A stretch of DNA of 64,000 nucleotides from Acidaminobacter sp. Its GTDB lineage: Bacteria > Bacillota_A > Clostridia > Peptostreptococcales > Acidaminobacteraceae. Positions 55,556-64,000 of the stretch are shown in pieces. Location of the stretch: contig WXFH01000007.1 in NCBI GenBank assembly GCA_009881125.1, positions 1 to 64,000 of the forward strand, in the 5' to 3' direction. Within the stretch, counting starts at the first letter, position 1, and each line of letters starts with the position of its first letter. The notes below the pieces were generated by a model. The model worked only from the letters and a program-made list of their open reading frames with translations, had not been told where the DNA came from and made no database searches. A program made the translations under genes and the position numbers.

Positions 55556-56902
55556 ATGGATTATAGAGTCTATGTTGAAACCCTTGGTTGCGCAAAAAAT
55601 CAGGTGGATTCGGAAATTATGATTGGACTATTGGATCAGCAGCGGTATTTGCTGACGGGACATGCGGACGAGGCGCAGGTCATTGTCGTCAATACCTGTG
55701 GTTTTATTGAAAGCGCCAAGGCGGAATCTGTGGATACCATCCTGGAAATGGCCCAGTACAAAGTCAAAGGAAATTGCAAAATGCTGGTGGTGACTGGGTG
55801 CCTGGCTCAGCGCTATGCAGAAGAACTGAGGTTGGAAATTCCGGAAATTGACGCTTTGGTGGGAACAGGGAGCTTTGATACGCTGATTCCGGTCATTGAC
55901 AGGGTGCTGAAATCCCAGGGTACTGTTGTGGAAATGGCCAGCATTGACAAAGAGTTTTCTGAAACCCTTCCAAGAATAACACTGACGCCTAAACACCAGG
56001 CTTATTTGAAGATCGCGGAAGGCTGCGACAACCTGTGTACCTACTGTATTATTCCCAAGCTTAGAGGGCGCTACAGAAGCCGCGGGTTTGAGGATATTTT
56101 GACTGAAGCGCGCGCTTTGGTGGCAGATGGTGTTACAGAACTGATTGTCATTGCTCAGGACATAACCCGTTATGGGATTGACCGTTATCTCAGATACAGG
56201 CTTGCAGATTTGCTCCGGGCGCTGAATGAGATTGAGGGGCTTCACTGGATCCGACTCCAGTATTGCTACCCCGACATTATAAACGACGAGCTGATCGACG
56301 CGATTGCCAGCTGTGACAAGGTCGCCCACTATATTGACATGCCAGTTCAGCATATTGACGACACTATTTTGAAGCGAATGAACCGAAGAACCTCAGGTGA
56401 GGCGATACGGTCGCTGATCGAAAAGCTCAGGGCCAGAATCCCGGATATTTCAATTCGAACGACCATGATTGTGGGCTTTCCTGGTGAGACCGAGGCGGAA
56501 TTTGAATCTCTGCTTAAGTTTGTAAAATGGGCGCGTTTTGATAAGCTGGGCGTATTCCCATATTCTCAGGAGGAGGACACAGCGGCAGCGCTGCTCCCGG
56601 ATCAAATTGAGGATGAGGTGAAACTGGAGCGACGCGACAGGATCATGGAAATTCAGATGGGAATTTCTGCAGAACTGATGGCAGGCAAGGTTGGTCAGAC
56701 TTTGGAAGTTCTGATTGAAGAGCAAGTGGAAGGCGAGGACGTCTACGTGGGACGAACGCAGTATGATGCGCCGGAAATTGACGGCGTCGTCTACGTGAAC
56801 ACTGCGCCGGGATCTGAAGCGCGCCTGGAACCGGGAATCTACGTTCAGGTTCATATTGTGGACGCAATGGAATATGATTTGATTGGAGATGCTGTTCTAT
56901 GA
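55556..56902 (+). CDS. rimO: RimO, S12 methylthiotransferase
   Basis: RimO adds a methylthio group to an aspartate of ribosomal protein S12. The 448-residue protein has the N-terminal cluster domain (ETLGCAKNQVDSE, NTCGFIESA, VTGCLAQRY), the radical SAM site EGCDNLCTYCIIPKLRGRYRSR-type with CxxxCxxC, and a C-terminal TRAM domain. The S12-specific wording of these motifs favours RimO over MiaB. The ATG at 55556 is 13 bases from AGGAG, rather far; ATG 55523 lacks any site. It overlaps pgsA. Confidence 0.94.
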   Translation: MDYRVYVETLGCAKNQVDSEIMIGLLDQQRYLLTGHADEAQVIVVNTCGFIESAKAESVDTILEMAQYKVKGNCKMLVVTGCLAQRYAEELRLEIPEIDALVGTGSFDTLIPVIDRVLKSQGTVVEMASIDKEFSETLPRITLTPKHQAYLKIAEGCDNLCTYCIIPKLRGRYRSRGFEDILTEARALVADGVTELIVIAQDITRYGIDRYLRYRLADLLRALNEIEGLHWIRLQYCYPDIINDELIDAIASCDKVAHYIDMPVQHIDDTILKRMNRRTSGEAIRSLIEKLRARIPDISIRTTMIVGFPGETEAEFESLLKFVKWARFDKLGVFPYSQEEDTAAALLPDQIEDEVKLERRDRIMEIQMGISAELMAGKVGQTLEVLIEEQVEGEDVYVGRTQYDAPEIDGVVYVNTAPGSEARLEPGIYVQVHIVDAMEYDLIGDAVL

Positions 56903-57435
56903 TGAATATAGCCAATCAATTGACAATCCTCAGAATTATTCTGATTCCGGTGTTTATGTTCTTTATGCTGGGCGATCTGCCAGGAGGCCGCTGGATTGCG
57001 GCGGGCATCTTTATATTTGCGTCCCTGACGGATTTTGTCGATGGTTACCTCGCGCGCAAACTCAATCTCATAACAAATTTTGGCAAGTTCATGGATCCGC
57101 TTGCGGATAAACTCCTTGTGACCGCGGCACTCCTGTGCTTTGTGGAACTTGGTGAAGTTTCCTCGTGGATTGTCATGATCATTATTGCCAGGGAATTCAT
57201 TGTCAGTATCTTCAGGGCGATTGCTGCAAGTGAAGGAATTGTTATTGCAGCCAGCTGGTGGGGCAAAGTGAAGACCAATGTTCAGATGTTCGCCATTATT
57301 TTCCTGCTTTTCAGGAACTGGCCTTTTGAAGCTATGGGTTGGCCTGTGGCCGATCTGCTGATGATCCTGGCAGCGATCCTGACGGTTATATCCGGGTACG
57401 ATTATATTTATAAAAACCGCGCCGTTCTAAAATAA
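56899..57435 (+). CDS. pgsA: PgsA, phosphatidylglycerophosphate synthase
   Basis: PgsA joins CDP-diacylglycerol and glycerol-3-phosphate on the way to phosphatidylglycerol. The 178-residue membrane protein has the CDP-alcohol transferase motif within LTDFVDGYLARKLNLITNFGKFMDPLADKLL (shown in part: DFVDGYLAR, GKFMDPLADK). The start overlaps the rimO stop; ATG 56899 and 56902 are equally possible. rimO-pgsA-cinA-recA is a standard Firmicute order. Confidence 0.96.
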   Translation: MMNIANQLTILRIILIPVFMFFMLGDLPGGRWIAAGIFIFASLTDFVDGYLARKLNLITNFGKFMDPLADKLLVTAALLCFVELGEVSSWIVMIIIAREFIVSIFRAIAASEGIVIAASWWGKVKTNVQMFAIIFLLFRNWPFEAMGWPVADLLMILAAILTVISGYDYIYKNRAVLK

Positions 57436-57519
57436 GGTTTTACAGCGCAGCAGTATGCAGGTCATTAAAAAATCCGTTTGAAAGATCGTCAGTTGACACC
57501 TGAATTAGGGGGAAACACT

Positions 57520-58785
57520 ATGAAAGCAACGATTCTGAATGTTGGTACAGAGCTTTTGGTGGGCTCAACGCTAAATACACACAGTTATTACATCTCTCAG
57601 AAGCTCCACGAGATTGGGGTCGGCGTTCTGTATCACGCGGTCGTCGGTGACAACCCGGTCAGACTGGAGGATATGATTGGCTATTACTATGACACCTCAG
57701 ATCTGATCATTGCCACGGGTGGACTTGGGCCAACGGAGGACGATCTGACAAAAGAAATTTTCGCCAAGTGGTTTGGCGTGCCACTCTATTTTTCCGAAGA
57801 GATTCGCGAGGATATTGAAGCGCGTTTCAGAGGCTTCGGCCGCCCAATGACGCCAAACAACCTCAGACAGTGCTATGTTCCGGAAGGCGCTGAAATTCTT
57901 TGGAATGAAAATGGAACTGCTACTGGATTCATACTGGAGAAGGACGGCAAAATAGCCATATTATTGCCTGGTCCGCCGCGAGAGCTTCGCCCAATGTTTG
58001 AAAAACAGGTGATCCCTTGGCTGCGCCAGCGTGTATCTCAGGTTTTGACCAGCCGGTATTTCAAGATCTTCGGGCTGGGGGAGTCTGCGACGGAGGATCG
58101 GCTTTCTGATTTGTTCGCTGCTCAGATCAACCCAACCCTGGCTACTTATGCCAAGACAGGAGAAGTGCTTCTTCGCGTGACGGCCTCCGGAGCTTCCGAT
58201 TCAGAGAATCAAAAGCTGCTTGAGCCGATGGTTGAGGAAATCCGCAGCCGGATCGGAGATCACATCTACGCAGAACGCGACGCTGAGCTTTCTGAGGTCC
58301 TCTTTGAACTGCTCCGCGACAAGGGACTTAAAATTGCCCTGGCCGAATCTTGTACAGGAGGCATGATGGCGGATATGCTGGTATCACATTCCGGCGTTTC
58401 AGAGGTCTTTGGCGTCAGTGTCGTCGCTTATGACAATGCTGTAAAAGCATCCGTACTCGGTGTACCGGCTGAGACTCTTGAGACTTTTGGCGCAGTTTCG
58501 GAGGAGACGGCCAGAGCAATGTCAGAGGGCATCTCCAAGATCAGCGGCGCAGAGCTTTGTATCTCGGTGACGGGCATTGCCGGGCCTGACGGCGGTACTG
58601 AAAAGAAGCCTGTCGGGCTGGTTTACATGGATCTTTACAATTCACTGAGCCGGGAACACAGGACTTTCAAACAGGTCTTTACCGGCAACCGCGAGCGCGT
58701 CAGGCAGGCATCTGCCATGAAGGCATTTTATGAAGCAATTCAATGGCTGAAAGCAGACTTGACAATAGCCTCAAAAGAGATATAA
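57520..58785 (+). CDS. cinA: CinA, competence/damage-inducible protein
   Basis: CinA joins a molybdopterin-binding-like domain (MKATILNVGTELLVGSTLNT, IIATGGLGPTEDD) to a C-terminal nicotinamide-mononucleotide amidohydrolase domain (LALAESCTGGMMADML as ALAESCTGGMM, SVTGIAGPDGGTEKKPVG). Pyrophosphatase and NMN deamidase activities are known in the family. The ATG at 57520 has TTAGGGGGAAA before it; 421 residues. The recA promoter lies within its last codons. Confidence 0.95.
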   Translation: MKATILNVGTELLVGSTLNTHSYYISQKLHEIGVGVLYHAVVGDNPVRLEDMIGYYYDTSDLIIATGGLGPTEDDLTKEIFAKWFGVPLYFSEEIREDIEARFRGFGRPMTPNNLRQCYVPEGAEILWNENGTATGFILEKDGKIAILLPGPPRELRPMFEKQVIPWLRQRVSQVLTSRYFKIFGLGESATEDRLSDLFAAQINPTLATYAKTGEVLLRVTASGASDSENQKLLEPMVEEIRSRIGDHIYAERDAELSEVLFELLRDKGLKIALAESCTGGMMADMLVSHSGVSEVFGVSVVAYDNAVKASVLGVPAETLETFGAVSEETARAMSEGISKISGAELCISVTGIAGPDGGTEKKPVGLVYMDLYNSLSREHRTFKQVFTGNRERVRQASAMKAFYEAIQWLKADLTIASKEI

Positions 58786-58786
58786 T
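58759..58786 (+). promoter_or_regulatory. Promoter of recA
   Basis: TTGACA at 58759-58764, 16-base spacer, TATAAT at 58781-58786, overlapping the end of cinA. Both hexamers match the consensus. Confidence 0.85.
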
Positions 58787-58790
58787 TAAA

Positions 58791-58808
58791 TAAGAACATT
58801 TGTTCTTA
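58791..58808 (+). promoter_or_regulatory. LexA (DinR) box at recA
   Basis: TAAGAACATTTGTTCTTA carries the Gram-positive SOS core GAAC-N4-GTTC with near-perfect symmetry and lies just downstream of the -10. It shows that recA is under LexA control here. Confidence 0.92.
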
Positions 58809-58830
58809 TTGAAAGGATGGTGCACTTCCT

Positions 58831-59895
58831 ATGGCAATGCCCGACAACAAGGAGCGGTTAAAAGCACTTGATAACGTTTTGAGCCAGATAGAGAAGCAGT
58901 TTGGAAAAGGCTCAATCATGCGTTTGGGTGATGAAAATGCAAGAACCAACATTGAAAGCATACCCACCGGCGCGCTGGAACTTGATATCGCGCTTGGCAT
59001 AGGCGGCATACCGAAGGGCAGGATCATCGAGATCTATGGACCTGAGTCCTCAGGTAAAACCACAGTATCTCTTCACGTCTTGGCAGAAGCGCAAAAGCGC
59101 GGCGGGATTGCAGCCTTCATTGACGCAGAGCACGCTTTGGATCCGGTATACGCTAAGAATATAGGCGTAGACACAGATAACTTAATTTTGTCTCAGCCAG
59201 ATACCGGCGAGCAGGCCCTTGAAATCGTGGACGCCCTGGTTCGCAGCGGTGCCGTGGATGTCATTGTCGTCGACTCTGTAGCCGCACTCGTGCCAAAAGC
59301 GGAGATCAGCGGAGAAATGGGTGACAGCCATATGGGTCTCCAGGCCAGACTGATGTCTCAGGCCCTCAGAAAACTGACAGGGATCATCAGCAAATCTCAA
59401 ACCAGTGTCATCTTCATCAATCAGCTTCGAATGAAAATTGGAGTCATGTTCGGCAACCCGGAGACCACGACGGGGGGAAATGCACTTAAGTTTTATGCTT
59501 CAGTGCGATTGGATGTCAGAAGAATTGACTCCATTAAGCAAGACAATGAAGTCGTTGGCAACAGAACCCGGGTCAAAGTCGTCAAAAATAAGGTGGCACC
59601 GCCGTTCAAACAGGCTGAGTTTGACATCATGTACGGTACAGGCATATCTAAAGAAGGAAGTGTACTGGATGTAGCGGTCACGGCCGGGATTGTCAATAAA
59701 GCCGGCGCCTGGTTCAGTTATAACGGTGAGCGACTGGGACAAGGTCGAGAAAATGTTAAAAAATTGTTTGTAGAGAATCCTGCATTGATGGATGAAATTG
59801 AACAAAAGGTAAGGGCTCATTTCCTCATGGCAGAGCTTCCTACGGTGGACATGCCTGAAGCTTCTGAGTCAGAGGTCGAGTCAGAACTCGAGTAA
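58831..59895 (+). CDS. recA: RecA recombinase
   Basis: RecA forms filaments on single-stranded DNA, pairs homologous strands and triggers LexA self-cleavage. The 354-residue protein has Walker A GPESSGKT (70-77), the MAW-type region and loops L1 and L2 ([22 protein letters not shown] in part: [22 protein letters not shown]). The C-terminus is acidic ([12 protein letters not shown]). The start ATG has AAAGGATGGTG before it; MAMPDN gives two nearby ATGs, the first preferred. Confidence 0.98.
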   Translation: MAMPDNKERLKALDNVLSQIEKQFGKGSIMRLGDENARTNIESIPTGALELDIALGIGGIPKGRIIEIYGPESSGKTTVSLHVLAEAQKRGGIAAFIDAEHALDPVYAKNIGVDTDNLILSQPDTGEQALEIVDALVRSGAVDVIVVDSVAALVPKAEISGEMGDSHMGLQARLMSQALRKLTGIISKSQTSVIFINQLRMKIGVMFGNPETTTGGNALKFYASVRLDVRRIDSIKQDNEVVGNRTRVKVVKNKVAPPFKQAEFDIMYGTGISKEGSVLDVAVTAGIVNKAGAWFSYNGERLGQGRENVKKLFVENPALMDEIEQKVRAHFLMAELPTVDMPEASESEVESELE

Positions 59896-59960
59896 TTTCA
59901 CGTTTGAGAGGCTGGACCCTCTGTTCATCTTGAGAAGCCGCACAATTGAATAAGTTTAAA

Positions 59961-60003
59961 TGCCCTGCTGTGTTGGATGTTTTTTACAAGCAGGGCTGTT
60001 TAA
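59961..60003 (+). terminator. Terminator after recA
   Basis: GCCCTGCT at 59962-59969 pairs with AGCAGGGC at 59989-59996 around a 19-base T-rich loop, then TGTTTAAT. The rest of the gap to rny holds the rny promoter. Confidence 0.75.
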
Positions 60004-60050
60004 TATCCTAGAATCCCCTAAATACAAGCGTTTTAGACGGCTTCCCTTTC

Positions 60051-60079
60051 TTGACAGTCTAATTCAAAAGATATACAAT
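60051..60079 (+). promoter_or_regulatory. Promoter of rny
   Basis: TTGACA at 60051-60056, 17-base spacer, TACAAT at 60074-60079. Close to consensus. Leader about 50 bases. Confidence 0.85.
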
Positions 60080-60132
60080 TGTATGAGATCAGTGCGTATG
60101 TCGCGGCTGGTCTCACAATGTTTTAGAGGGAG

Positions 60133-61683
60133 GTGAACACGATTAAAGAGATCTATTATATCATTGCCATTATCGCCATGATCCCCATCGGCATCATTGT
60201 CGGCATCACACTTCGCAAGAGAACTGCTGAGAAGCTGATTGGCTCTGCTGAATTCAAGGCACAAGAAATTGTCCTTGAAGCCGAAAAGAACGCCGAAGGG
60301 TTGAAAAAGGAAAAACTGATCGAAGCGAAAGAAGAAGTGCATCAATTGCGCAATGAGCTCGAAAAAGAGACCAAAGAACGGCGTGCAGAACTGCAGCGCA
60401 TGGAAAAACGCGTTCTGCAGAAAGAAGAGACGCTGGACAAAAAGTCCGAAAATCTCGAGAAAAAAGATGAAACCCTGAATCGAAAAATCAAAGACGTAGA
60501 AGTCAAGCAATCCGAAGTCGAAAAACTCTATGAGTCTCAAGTCCAGGAACTCGAAAGAATTTCAGGCCTGACCGTAGAGGAGGCGAAAAACCACCTCCTC
60601 AGCGACATTGAGAAGGAAGTTAAGCACGACGCGGTCGTCATGATCAAGGACATTGAATCAAAAGCCAAAGAGGAAGGCAGCAAGAAGGCCAAGGAGATTA
60701 TTGCCTACGCTATTCAGAAATGCGCTGCGGACTATGTGGCGGAATCCACTGTCTCGGTCGTGGCCTTGCCGAATGATGAAATGAAGGGCCGCATTATTGG
60801 CCGTGAAGGTCGAAACATTCGCGCGCTCGAAACCCTTACCGGTGTCGATCTGATTATTGATGACACGCCGGAAGCAGTCATTCTTTCATCTTTTGATCCT
60901 ATTCGAAGAGAAATTGCAAGGGTTGCGCTCGAAAAGCTGATCGTTGATGGCAGAATCCATCCAGCGAGAATCGAAGAGATGGTCGATAAAGCACGCAAAG
61001 AAATTGACCAGACCATCAAAGAAGCCGGCGAGAATGCATGTTTTGATGCCGGTGTACACAATCTCCATCCAGAGTTAATCAAACTTCTTGGTCGTCTCCG
61101 TTACCGTACCAGCTATGGTCAAAACGTCCTGCGTCACTCCATTGAAGTCTCCTATCTGGCCGGCATTATGGCGGCAGAGCTTGGAACGGATGTCAGGATA
61201 GCCAAGCGGGCAGGACTTTTGCATGACATTGGCAAAGCGATCGACCACGAAATGGAAGGTACACACATTGAGATTGGTATGAATCTCCTCAAAAAGTACC
61301 GTGAATCCAATGAAGTCATTCACGCTATGAGCACCCACCACGGCGACTATGAACCTCAGACGGTTGAGGCAGTACTCGTTACGGCAGCAGATGCTATAAG
61401 CGCAGCAAGACCAGGTGCCAGAAGAGAGACTCTCGAAACCTATATCAAACGCCTTGAAGCGCTTGAGGGCATCGCGAATTCCTATGAAGGCATCGAAAAG
61501 TCGTTTGCAATCCAGGCTGGACGTGAAATCCGCGTTATGGTTCTTCCAGAACGCGTCACGGATGACGAACTTGTCCTCCTAGCCAAAGATCTTCGCAAGC
61601 GCATTGAAAATGAACTCGATTATCCTGGCCAGATCAAGGTCAGCGTTATTCGGGAAACCAGAGCTGTGGACTACGCAAAATAG
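60133..61683 (+). CDS. rny: RNase Y, membrane-anchored endoribonuclease
   Basis: RNase Y starts mRNA decay in Firmicutes. Residues about 4-26 are the membrane anchor, 30-200 a long charged coiled coil, about 205-270 a KH domain ([21 protein letters not shown]), and about 330-425 the HD domain ([21 protein letters not shown]). Start is uncertain: GTG 60133 lies inside the ribosome site GGGAGGTGA, while an in-frame ATT at 60142 stands at the ideal distance; the next ATG (60178) would remove most of the anchor. Length is 516 from GTG, 513 from ATT. Confidence 0.96.
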   Translation: MNTIKEIYYIIAIIAMIPIGIIVGITLRKRTAEKLIGSAEFKAQEIVLEAEKNAEGLKKEKLIEAKEEVHQLRNELEKETKERRAELQRMEKRVLQKEETLDKKSENLEKKDETLNRKIKDVEVKQSEVEKLYESQVQELERISGLTVEEAKNHLLSDIEKEVKHDAVVMIKDIESKAKEEGSKKAKEIIAYAIQKCAADYVAESTVSVVALPNDEMKGRIIGREGRNIRALETLTGVDLIIDDTPEAVILSSFDPIRREIARVALEKLIVDGRIHPARIEEMVDKARKEIDQTIKEAGENACFDAGVHNLHPELIKLLGRLRYRTSYGQNVLRHSIEVSYLAGIMAAELGTDVRIAKRAGLLHDIGKAIDHEMEGTHIEIGMNLLKKYRESNEVIHAMSTHHGDYEPQTVEAVLVTAADAISAARPGARRETLETYIKRLEALEGIANSYEGIEKSFAIQAGREIRVMVLPERVTDDELVLLAKDLRKRIENELDYPGQIKVSVIRETRAVDYAK

Positions 61684-61710
61684 ATCCAGCCCTGAGGTTG
61701 ACTTTGAACA

Positions 61711-61756
61711 TCACATAAAATCCATCCCTTTCGGGTTGGGTTTTATGTTTTTTTTT
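61711..61756 (+). terminator. Terminator after rny
   Basis: The arms 61713-61728 (ACATAAAATCCATCCC) and 61733-61748 (GGGTTGGGTTTTATGT) pair with G-U and one mismatch, followed by T8. Confidence 0.88.
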
Positions 61757-61798
61757 GCCTAATTTGTCCATGTTATGTTCATAAAATAAATTAATGGG

Positions 61799-61804
61799 TA
61801 TAAT
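61799..61804 (+). promoter_or_regulatory. -10-like element before the spoVS pair
   Basis: TATAAT stands 103 bases before the first spoVS. No clear -35 for sigma-A and no sigma-H pattern was found at the right distance; spoVS of Bacillus is sigma-H dependent. Confidence 0.35.
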
Positions 61805-61906
61805 TAATCTCAAGGCACCTCTAATTCACAATTCACTTCCTATTTTAAGCAGACAAAATTCAGTTGGGTCAGAGCATTAACATTAGTGACCAAAGGAGGC
61901 ACATTT

Positions 61907-62179
61907 ATGGAGGTTCTCAAAGTATCGGGCAAATCCAGTCCCAATGCCGTCGCCGGTGCGTTAGCAGGTGTATTCAGAGAGCACGGCGCAGTCGAATTGC
62001 AGGCAGTCGGGGCAGCTGCCATTAACCAGGCAGTCAAGGCCATTGCCATAGCCAGAGGGTTTTTAGCCCCTAGCGGCGTGGACATTGTCTTTATCCCTGC
62101 ATTCGCGGACATAGAAATTGATGGTGAAGAACGTACGGCCATTCGGCTGATCGTACAGCCAAAATCCATTTCCTCTTAG
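61907..62179 (+). CDS. spoVS: SpoVS, first copy
   Basis: SpoVS is a small Alba-like nucleic-acid-binding protein needed for spore coat and core steps in Bacillus, but homologues also occur in non-spore-formers. The ATG at 61907 follows AAAGGAGG; 90 residues. It has NPNAVAGALAGV-type (SPNAVAGALAGVFREHG), AINQAVKAIAIARGFL and DGEERTAIRLIVQPK. It differs from the second copy at 16 of 86 aligned positions and has four extra residues (SISS). Confidence 0.95.
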   Translation: MEVLKVSGKSSPNAVAGALAGVFREHGAVELQAVGAAAINQAVKAIAIARGFLAPSGVDIVFIPAFADIEIDGEERTAIRLIVQPKSISS

Positions 62180-62256
62180 CATCAATTATCGCAACATAGT
62201 AATAATAAGGGCGATCCAGTAATGAACGAGGATCCGATTCAGTAAGGAGGGCAACC

Positions 62257-62517
62257 ATGGAGGTCTTGAAAGTATCATCACATTCGAATCCCAACGCTGT
62301 TGCAGGCGCGCTCGCGGGCGTTATTCGCGAGCATGGGCATGCTGAGATTCAAGCTATTGGAGCAGGCGCTATCAATCAATCTGTGAAAGCAATAGCTATA
62401 GCAAGAGGCTTTTTATCTCCATCAGGGATTGATCTCGTTTGTGTACCGGCATTTACGGACATAGAGATAGACGGTGAAGAGCGAACGGCAATCAGACTGA
62501 TAGTACAGCCAAAATGA
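62257..62517 (+). CDS. SpoVS, second tandem copy
   Basis: A second SpoVS of 86 residues lies 77 bases after the first, with its own strong ribosome site AAGGAGGG. It is about 81% identical to the first copy; changes are mostly conservative and concentrated in the first two thirds, while the last 17 residues are the same. The extra His residues (SSHSNPN, EHGHAE) and a Cys (DLVCVPAF) distinguish it. A terminator follows. Confidence 0.94.
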   Translation: MEVLKVSSHSNPNAVAGALAGVIREHGHAEIQAIGAGAINQSVKAIAIARGFLSPSGIDLVCVPAFTDIEIDGEERTAIRLIVQPK

Positions 62518-62535
62518 TGGTGTTTGATTTGAAGT

Positions 62536-62572
62536 GGGAAATTGGTGCAGCGCATCAATTTCCTGTTTTTTT
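62536..62572 (+). terminator. Terminator after the second spoVS
   Basis: GGAAATTG at 62537-62544 pairs with CAATTTCC at 62556-62563, then TGTTTTTTTG. It leaves only 28 bases before the next start codon, too few for a promoter, so the following gene depends on read-through or an internal promoter. Confidence 0.85.
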
Positions 62573-62599
62573 GAAAATGTTGGGTGGGGTGACGCTGAA

Positions 62600-63919
62600 A
62601 TGCAGAAACTCAGAAAAAATGATTTAGTCATCAAATCTCCGGGGCTGCAGATCCGCGAAAAAATTCAGCGGGATTATGGAGATTTGAAAACCTTCGCAAA
62701 TAAGATAGATATGAGCGAATCATCCGTGGACCAATACCTGACACATAAAAACATGGGGTCCAGTACATTTAAAATCCGCCTGACAAGAGAACTGGGGCAG
62801 GATTTCAGGTCACTTTATAAATCTGATCATGAGCAGGTGGAAACTTTAATTGAACGCTTCATGACAGAAGCAGACAGATATGAGCAGTTAAGCGAGCTGC
62901 AAATGGCTGAAGGGCTTCATGTTTTGGTTAAGGCCTGCGACGTAGATCCTTGGGCTATGGCAAGTACTTATTATGGTCAGGCGCTTTATCGCGAAGCCTG
63001 TGGGGAGACTGAAAAGGCACTGGGATATTTGAGCCGGGGCATTGCATTGCTTCGATCTTCGGATGGTCAGGGACGGAATGCGGAGATACTGGCAATGCTG
63101 CTGACGCGGATGATTTGGATAGAACGACTATCGGCTGCCAAAGAGAAATTGTTTAAGGATTTGCAGAGCTGGTCTGTTTACCTGAAGCTCATTGAATCCA
63201 GGGACCTGAGAGCTGAGATGTGCTGTACCGTCAGCAAGGCTTTCCTGGAGCGCCAGGAAATGTCGACAGCTCGATTCTATACTACAATGGCCGGGGATCT
63301 GGCTGAGTCAGACTATGTCAAAGGTAAAGCGACACTTGGCGCTGTGCTGATGTCTGATGATTTGGAGTCATGCCGTGTCGCCGCTGCGGAGGCGGAGCGG
63401 CTTTTAAGAGGCGCTTCAGATTTAGTTCCGGAGTTATTGCTGGCCAGAGCAAGGATTTCTGAATTAGCGAATGACGGACGAGAAACCTTTAATTATCTTC
63501 ATATGGCCATGGATCGGTGCGGCAGAAAACTGACTGCACACAGTCCTGAGCTGAGCGCTATGTGGTTCAGAAAGCTGCTTGAGGAAATAGAAGACGAAAT
63601 TGAGTTCGAGCGTGCATTGAGAGCACATATTTTAAGATTGGTATCTGAACTTGGAAAAGGGTATAAGTACGCTCGCAGTCATTTGCTTGAAACTTTTATC
63701 TGCTTGGGAAATAGACCGCTTTCAGGACTTGGGGCTTTTGAATTGCTTAAGGATTTAGGCCGGATCCAGCATCCCGAGAGCTATCATCCTGCCATTTCTG
63801 AAGTCTGCTATAAGCTGTTGGGTAAGCTTGCAGCGAATGCATTTGGAAGTGCCATTCCTGAAGAAATATTGCAATTTGAGGATACTGAGGCAGATCAGAG
63901 CAGTGTAATTGGTAAATAA
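62600..63919 (+). CDS. HTH regulator with helical-repeat body, unknown
   Basis: I do not recognise the family. The ATG at 62600 has GGTGGGGTGA before it and gives 439 residues. Residues about 17-66 look like a phage-repressor-type HTH (LKTFANKIDMSESSVDQYLTH). The rest, about 80-430, is almost all helical with TPR-like hints (ALYREACGETEKALGYLSRGIALL, AEILAMLLTRMIW). HTH plus TPR is the plan of RNPP peptide-sensing regulators and similar proteins, but no specific member is evident. It follows the spoVS pair across a terminator. Confidence 0.75.
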   Translation: MQKLRKNDLVIKSPGLQIREKIQRDYGDLKTFANKIDMSESSVDQYLTHKNMGSSTFKIRLTRELGQDFRSLYKSDHEQVETLIERFMTEADRYEQLSELQMAEGLHVLVKACDVDPWAMASTYYGQALYREACGETEKALGYLSRGIALLRSSDGQGRNAEILAMLLTRMIWIERLSAAKEKLFKDLQSWSVYLKLIESRDLRAEMCCTVSKAFLERQEMSTARFYTTMAGDLAESDYVKGKATLGAVLMSDDLESCRVAAAEAERLLRGASDLVPELLLARARISELANDGRETFNYLHMAMDRCGRKLTAHSPELSAMWFRKLLEEIEDEIEFERALRAHILRLVSELGKGYKYARSHLLETFICLGNRPLSGLGAFELLKDLGRIQHPESYHPAISEVCYKLLGKLAANAFGSAIPEEILQFEDTEADQSSVIGK

Positions 63920-63922
63920 AGT

Positions 63923-63951
63923 TTGACATAACGGTTTTAAAGTGGTAATAT
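63923..63951 (+). promoter_or_regulatory. Strong promoter at the right end of the window
   Basis: TTGACA at 63923-63928, 17-base spacer, TAATAT at 63946-63951 with an extending TG. It starts four bases after the regulator's stop. The gene it serves lies beyond the window; no start codon with a ribosome site is seen up to 64000. Confidence 0.75.
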
Positions 63952-64000
63952 AAGGTGTTGCTTAAATTAAGAGCAAATGATTTAACGTGTGTTTTTAGAA

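Noticed and set aside
1..64000. Mobile elements, CRISPR arrays, tRNA or rRNA genes, horizontally acquired islands
   Set aside because: No transposase, integrase, direct-repeat array or RNA gene pattern was seen; all genes point one way with uniform style.

Overview
The window is a continuous stretch of the core chromosome of a low-to-moderate G+C Firmicute, most likely an anaerobic member of the Clostridia; Fusibacter or Acidaminobacter relatives would fit, but this is a guess from gene order and protein style. Evidence for the group is a full-length CodY, a PolC-type replicative polymerase, FapR lipid control, RNase Y, a GAAC-N4-GTTC LexA box at recA, two SpoVS proteins, sigma-A promoters of the TTGACA/TATAAT type, and strong Shine-Dalgarno sites. 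All 59 genes read on the + strand. I see no tRNA, rRNA, insertion sequence, prophage or CRISPR array.

Layout. 0.2-6.3 kb: lipid synthesis (fapR-plsX, a terminator, then a FapR-operated promoter driving fabH-fabD-fabG-acpP-fabF). 6.5-13.2 kb: rnc, a radical SAM gene, smc, ftsY. 13.3-17.5 kb: SRP and ribosome genes (ylxM-ffh-rpsP-khpA-rimM-trmD, then rplS). 17.5-22.7 kb: rbgA-rnhB-yraN, an unrecognised small membrane protein, then comM-dprA. 22.9-25.8 kb: topA-codY. 26-30.6 kb: rpsB, tsf, pyrH-frr-uppS-cdsA. 30.9-38.5 kb: dxr-rseP-ispG-polC. 38.7-46.6 kb: the nusA-infB operon (rimP-nusA-ylxR-ylxQ-infB-rbfA-nrnA-truB-ribF). 46.9-49.5 kb: rpsO and pnp. 49.6-55.4 kb: M16 peptidase, dut, aspartokinase, FtsK/SpoIIIE. 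55.6-61.7 kb: rimO-pgsA-cinA, recA, rny. 61.9-63.9 kb: two tandem spoVS genes and an HTH regulator with a helical-repeat-like body.

The genes work together in envelope lipid supply (malonyl-ACP, long-chain acyl-ACP, acyl-phosphate, CDP-diacylglycerol, phosphatidylglycerolphosphate, undecaprenyl-PP, MEP-pathway isoprenoids), in making and maturing ribosomes and inserting proteins into the membrane, in mRNA turnover (RNase III, PNPase, RNase Y, NrnA), and in chromosome upkeep (SMC, TopA, PolC, RecA, DprA, FtsK). Coding content is ordinary. The less usual material lies between genes: a long PNPase leader hairpin, a structured rpsB leader, a hairpin family sharing the arm GCCGATGG, a possible ATT start for RNase Y, and the spoVS pair beside an unidentified regulator. 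No new multi-gene system is evident. Coordinates of regulatory sites were read by eye; no folding or database search was run.
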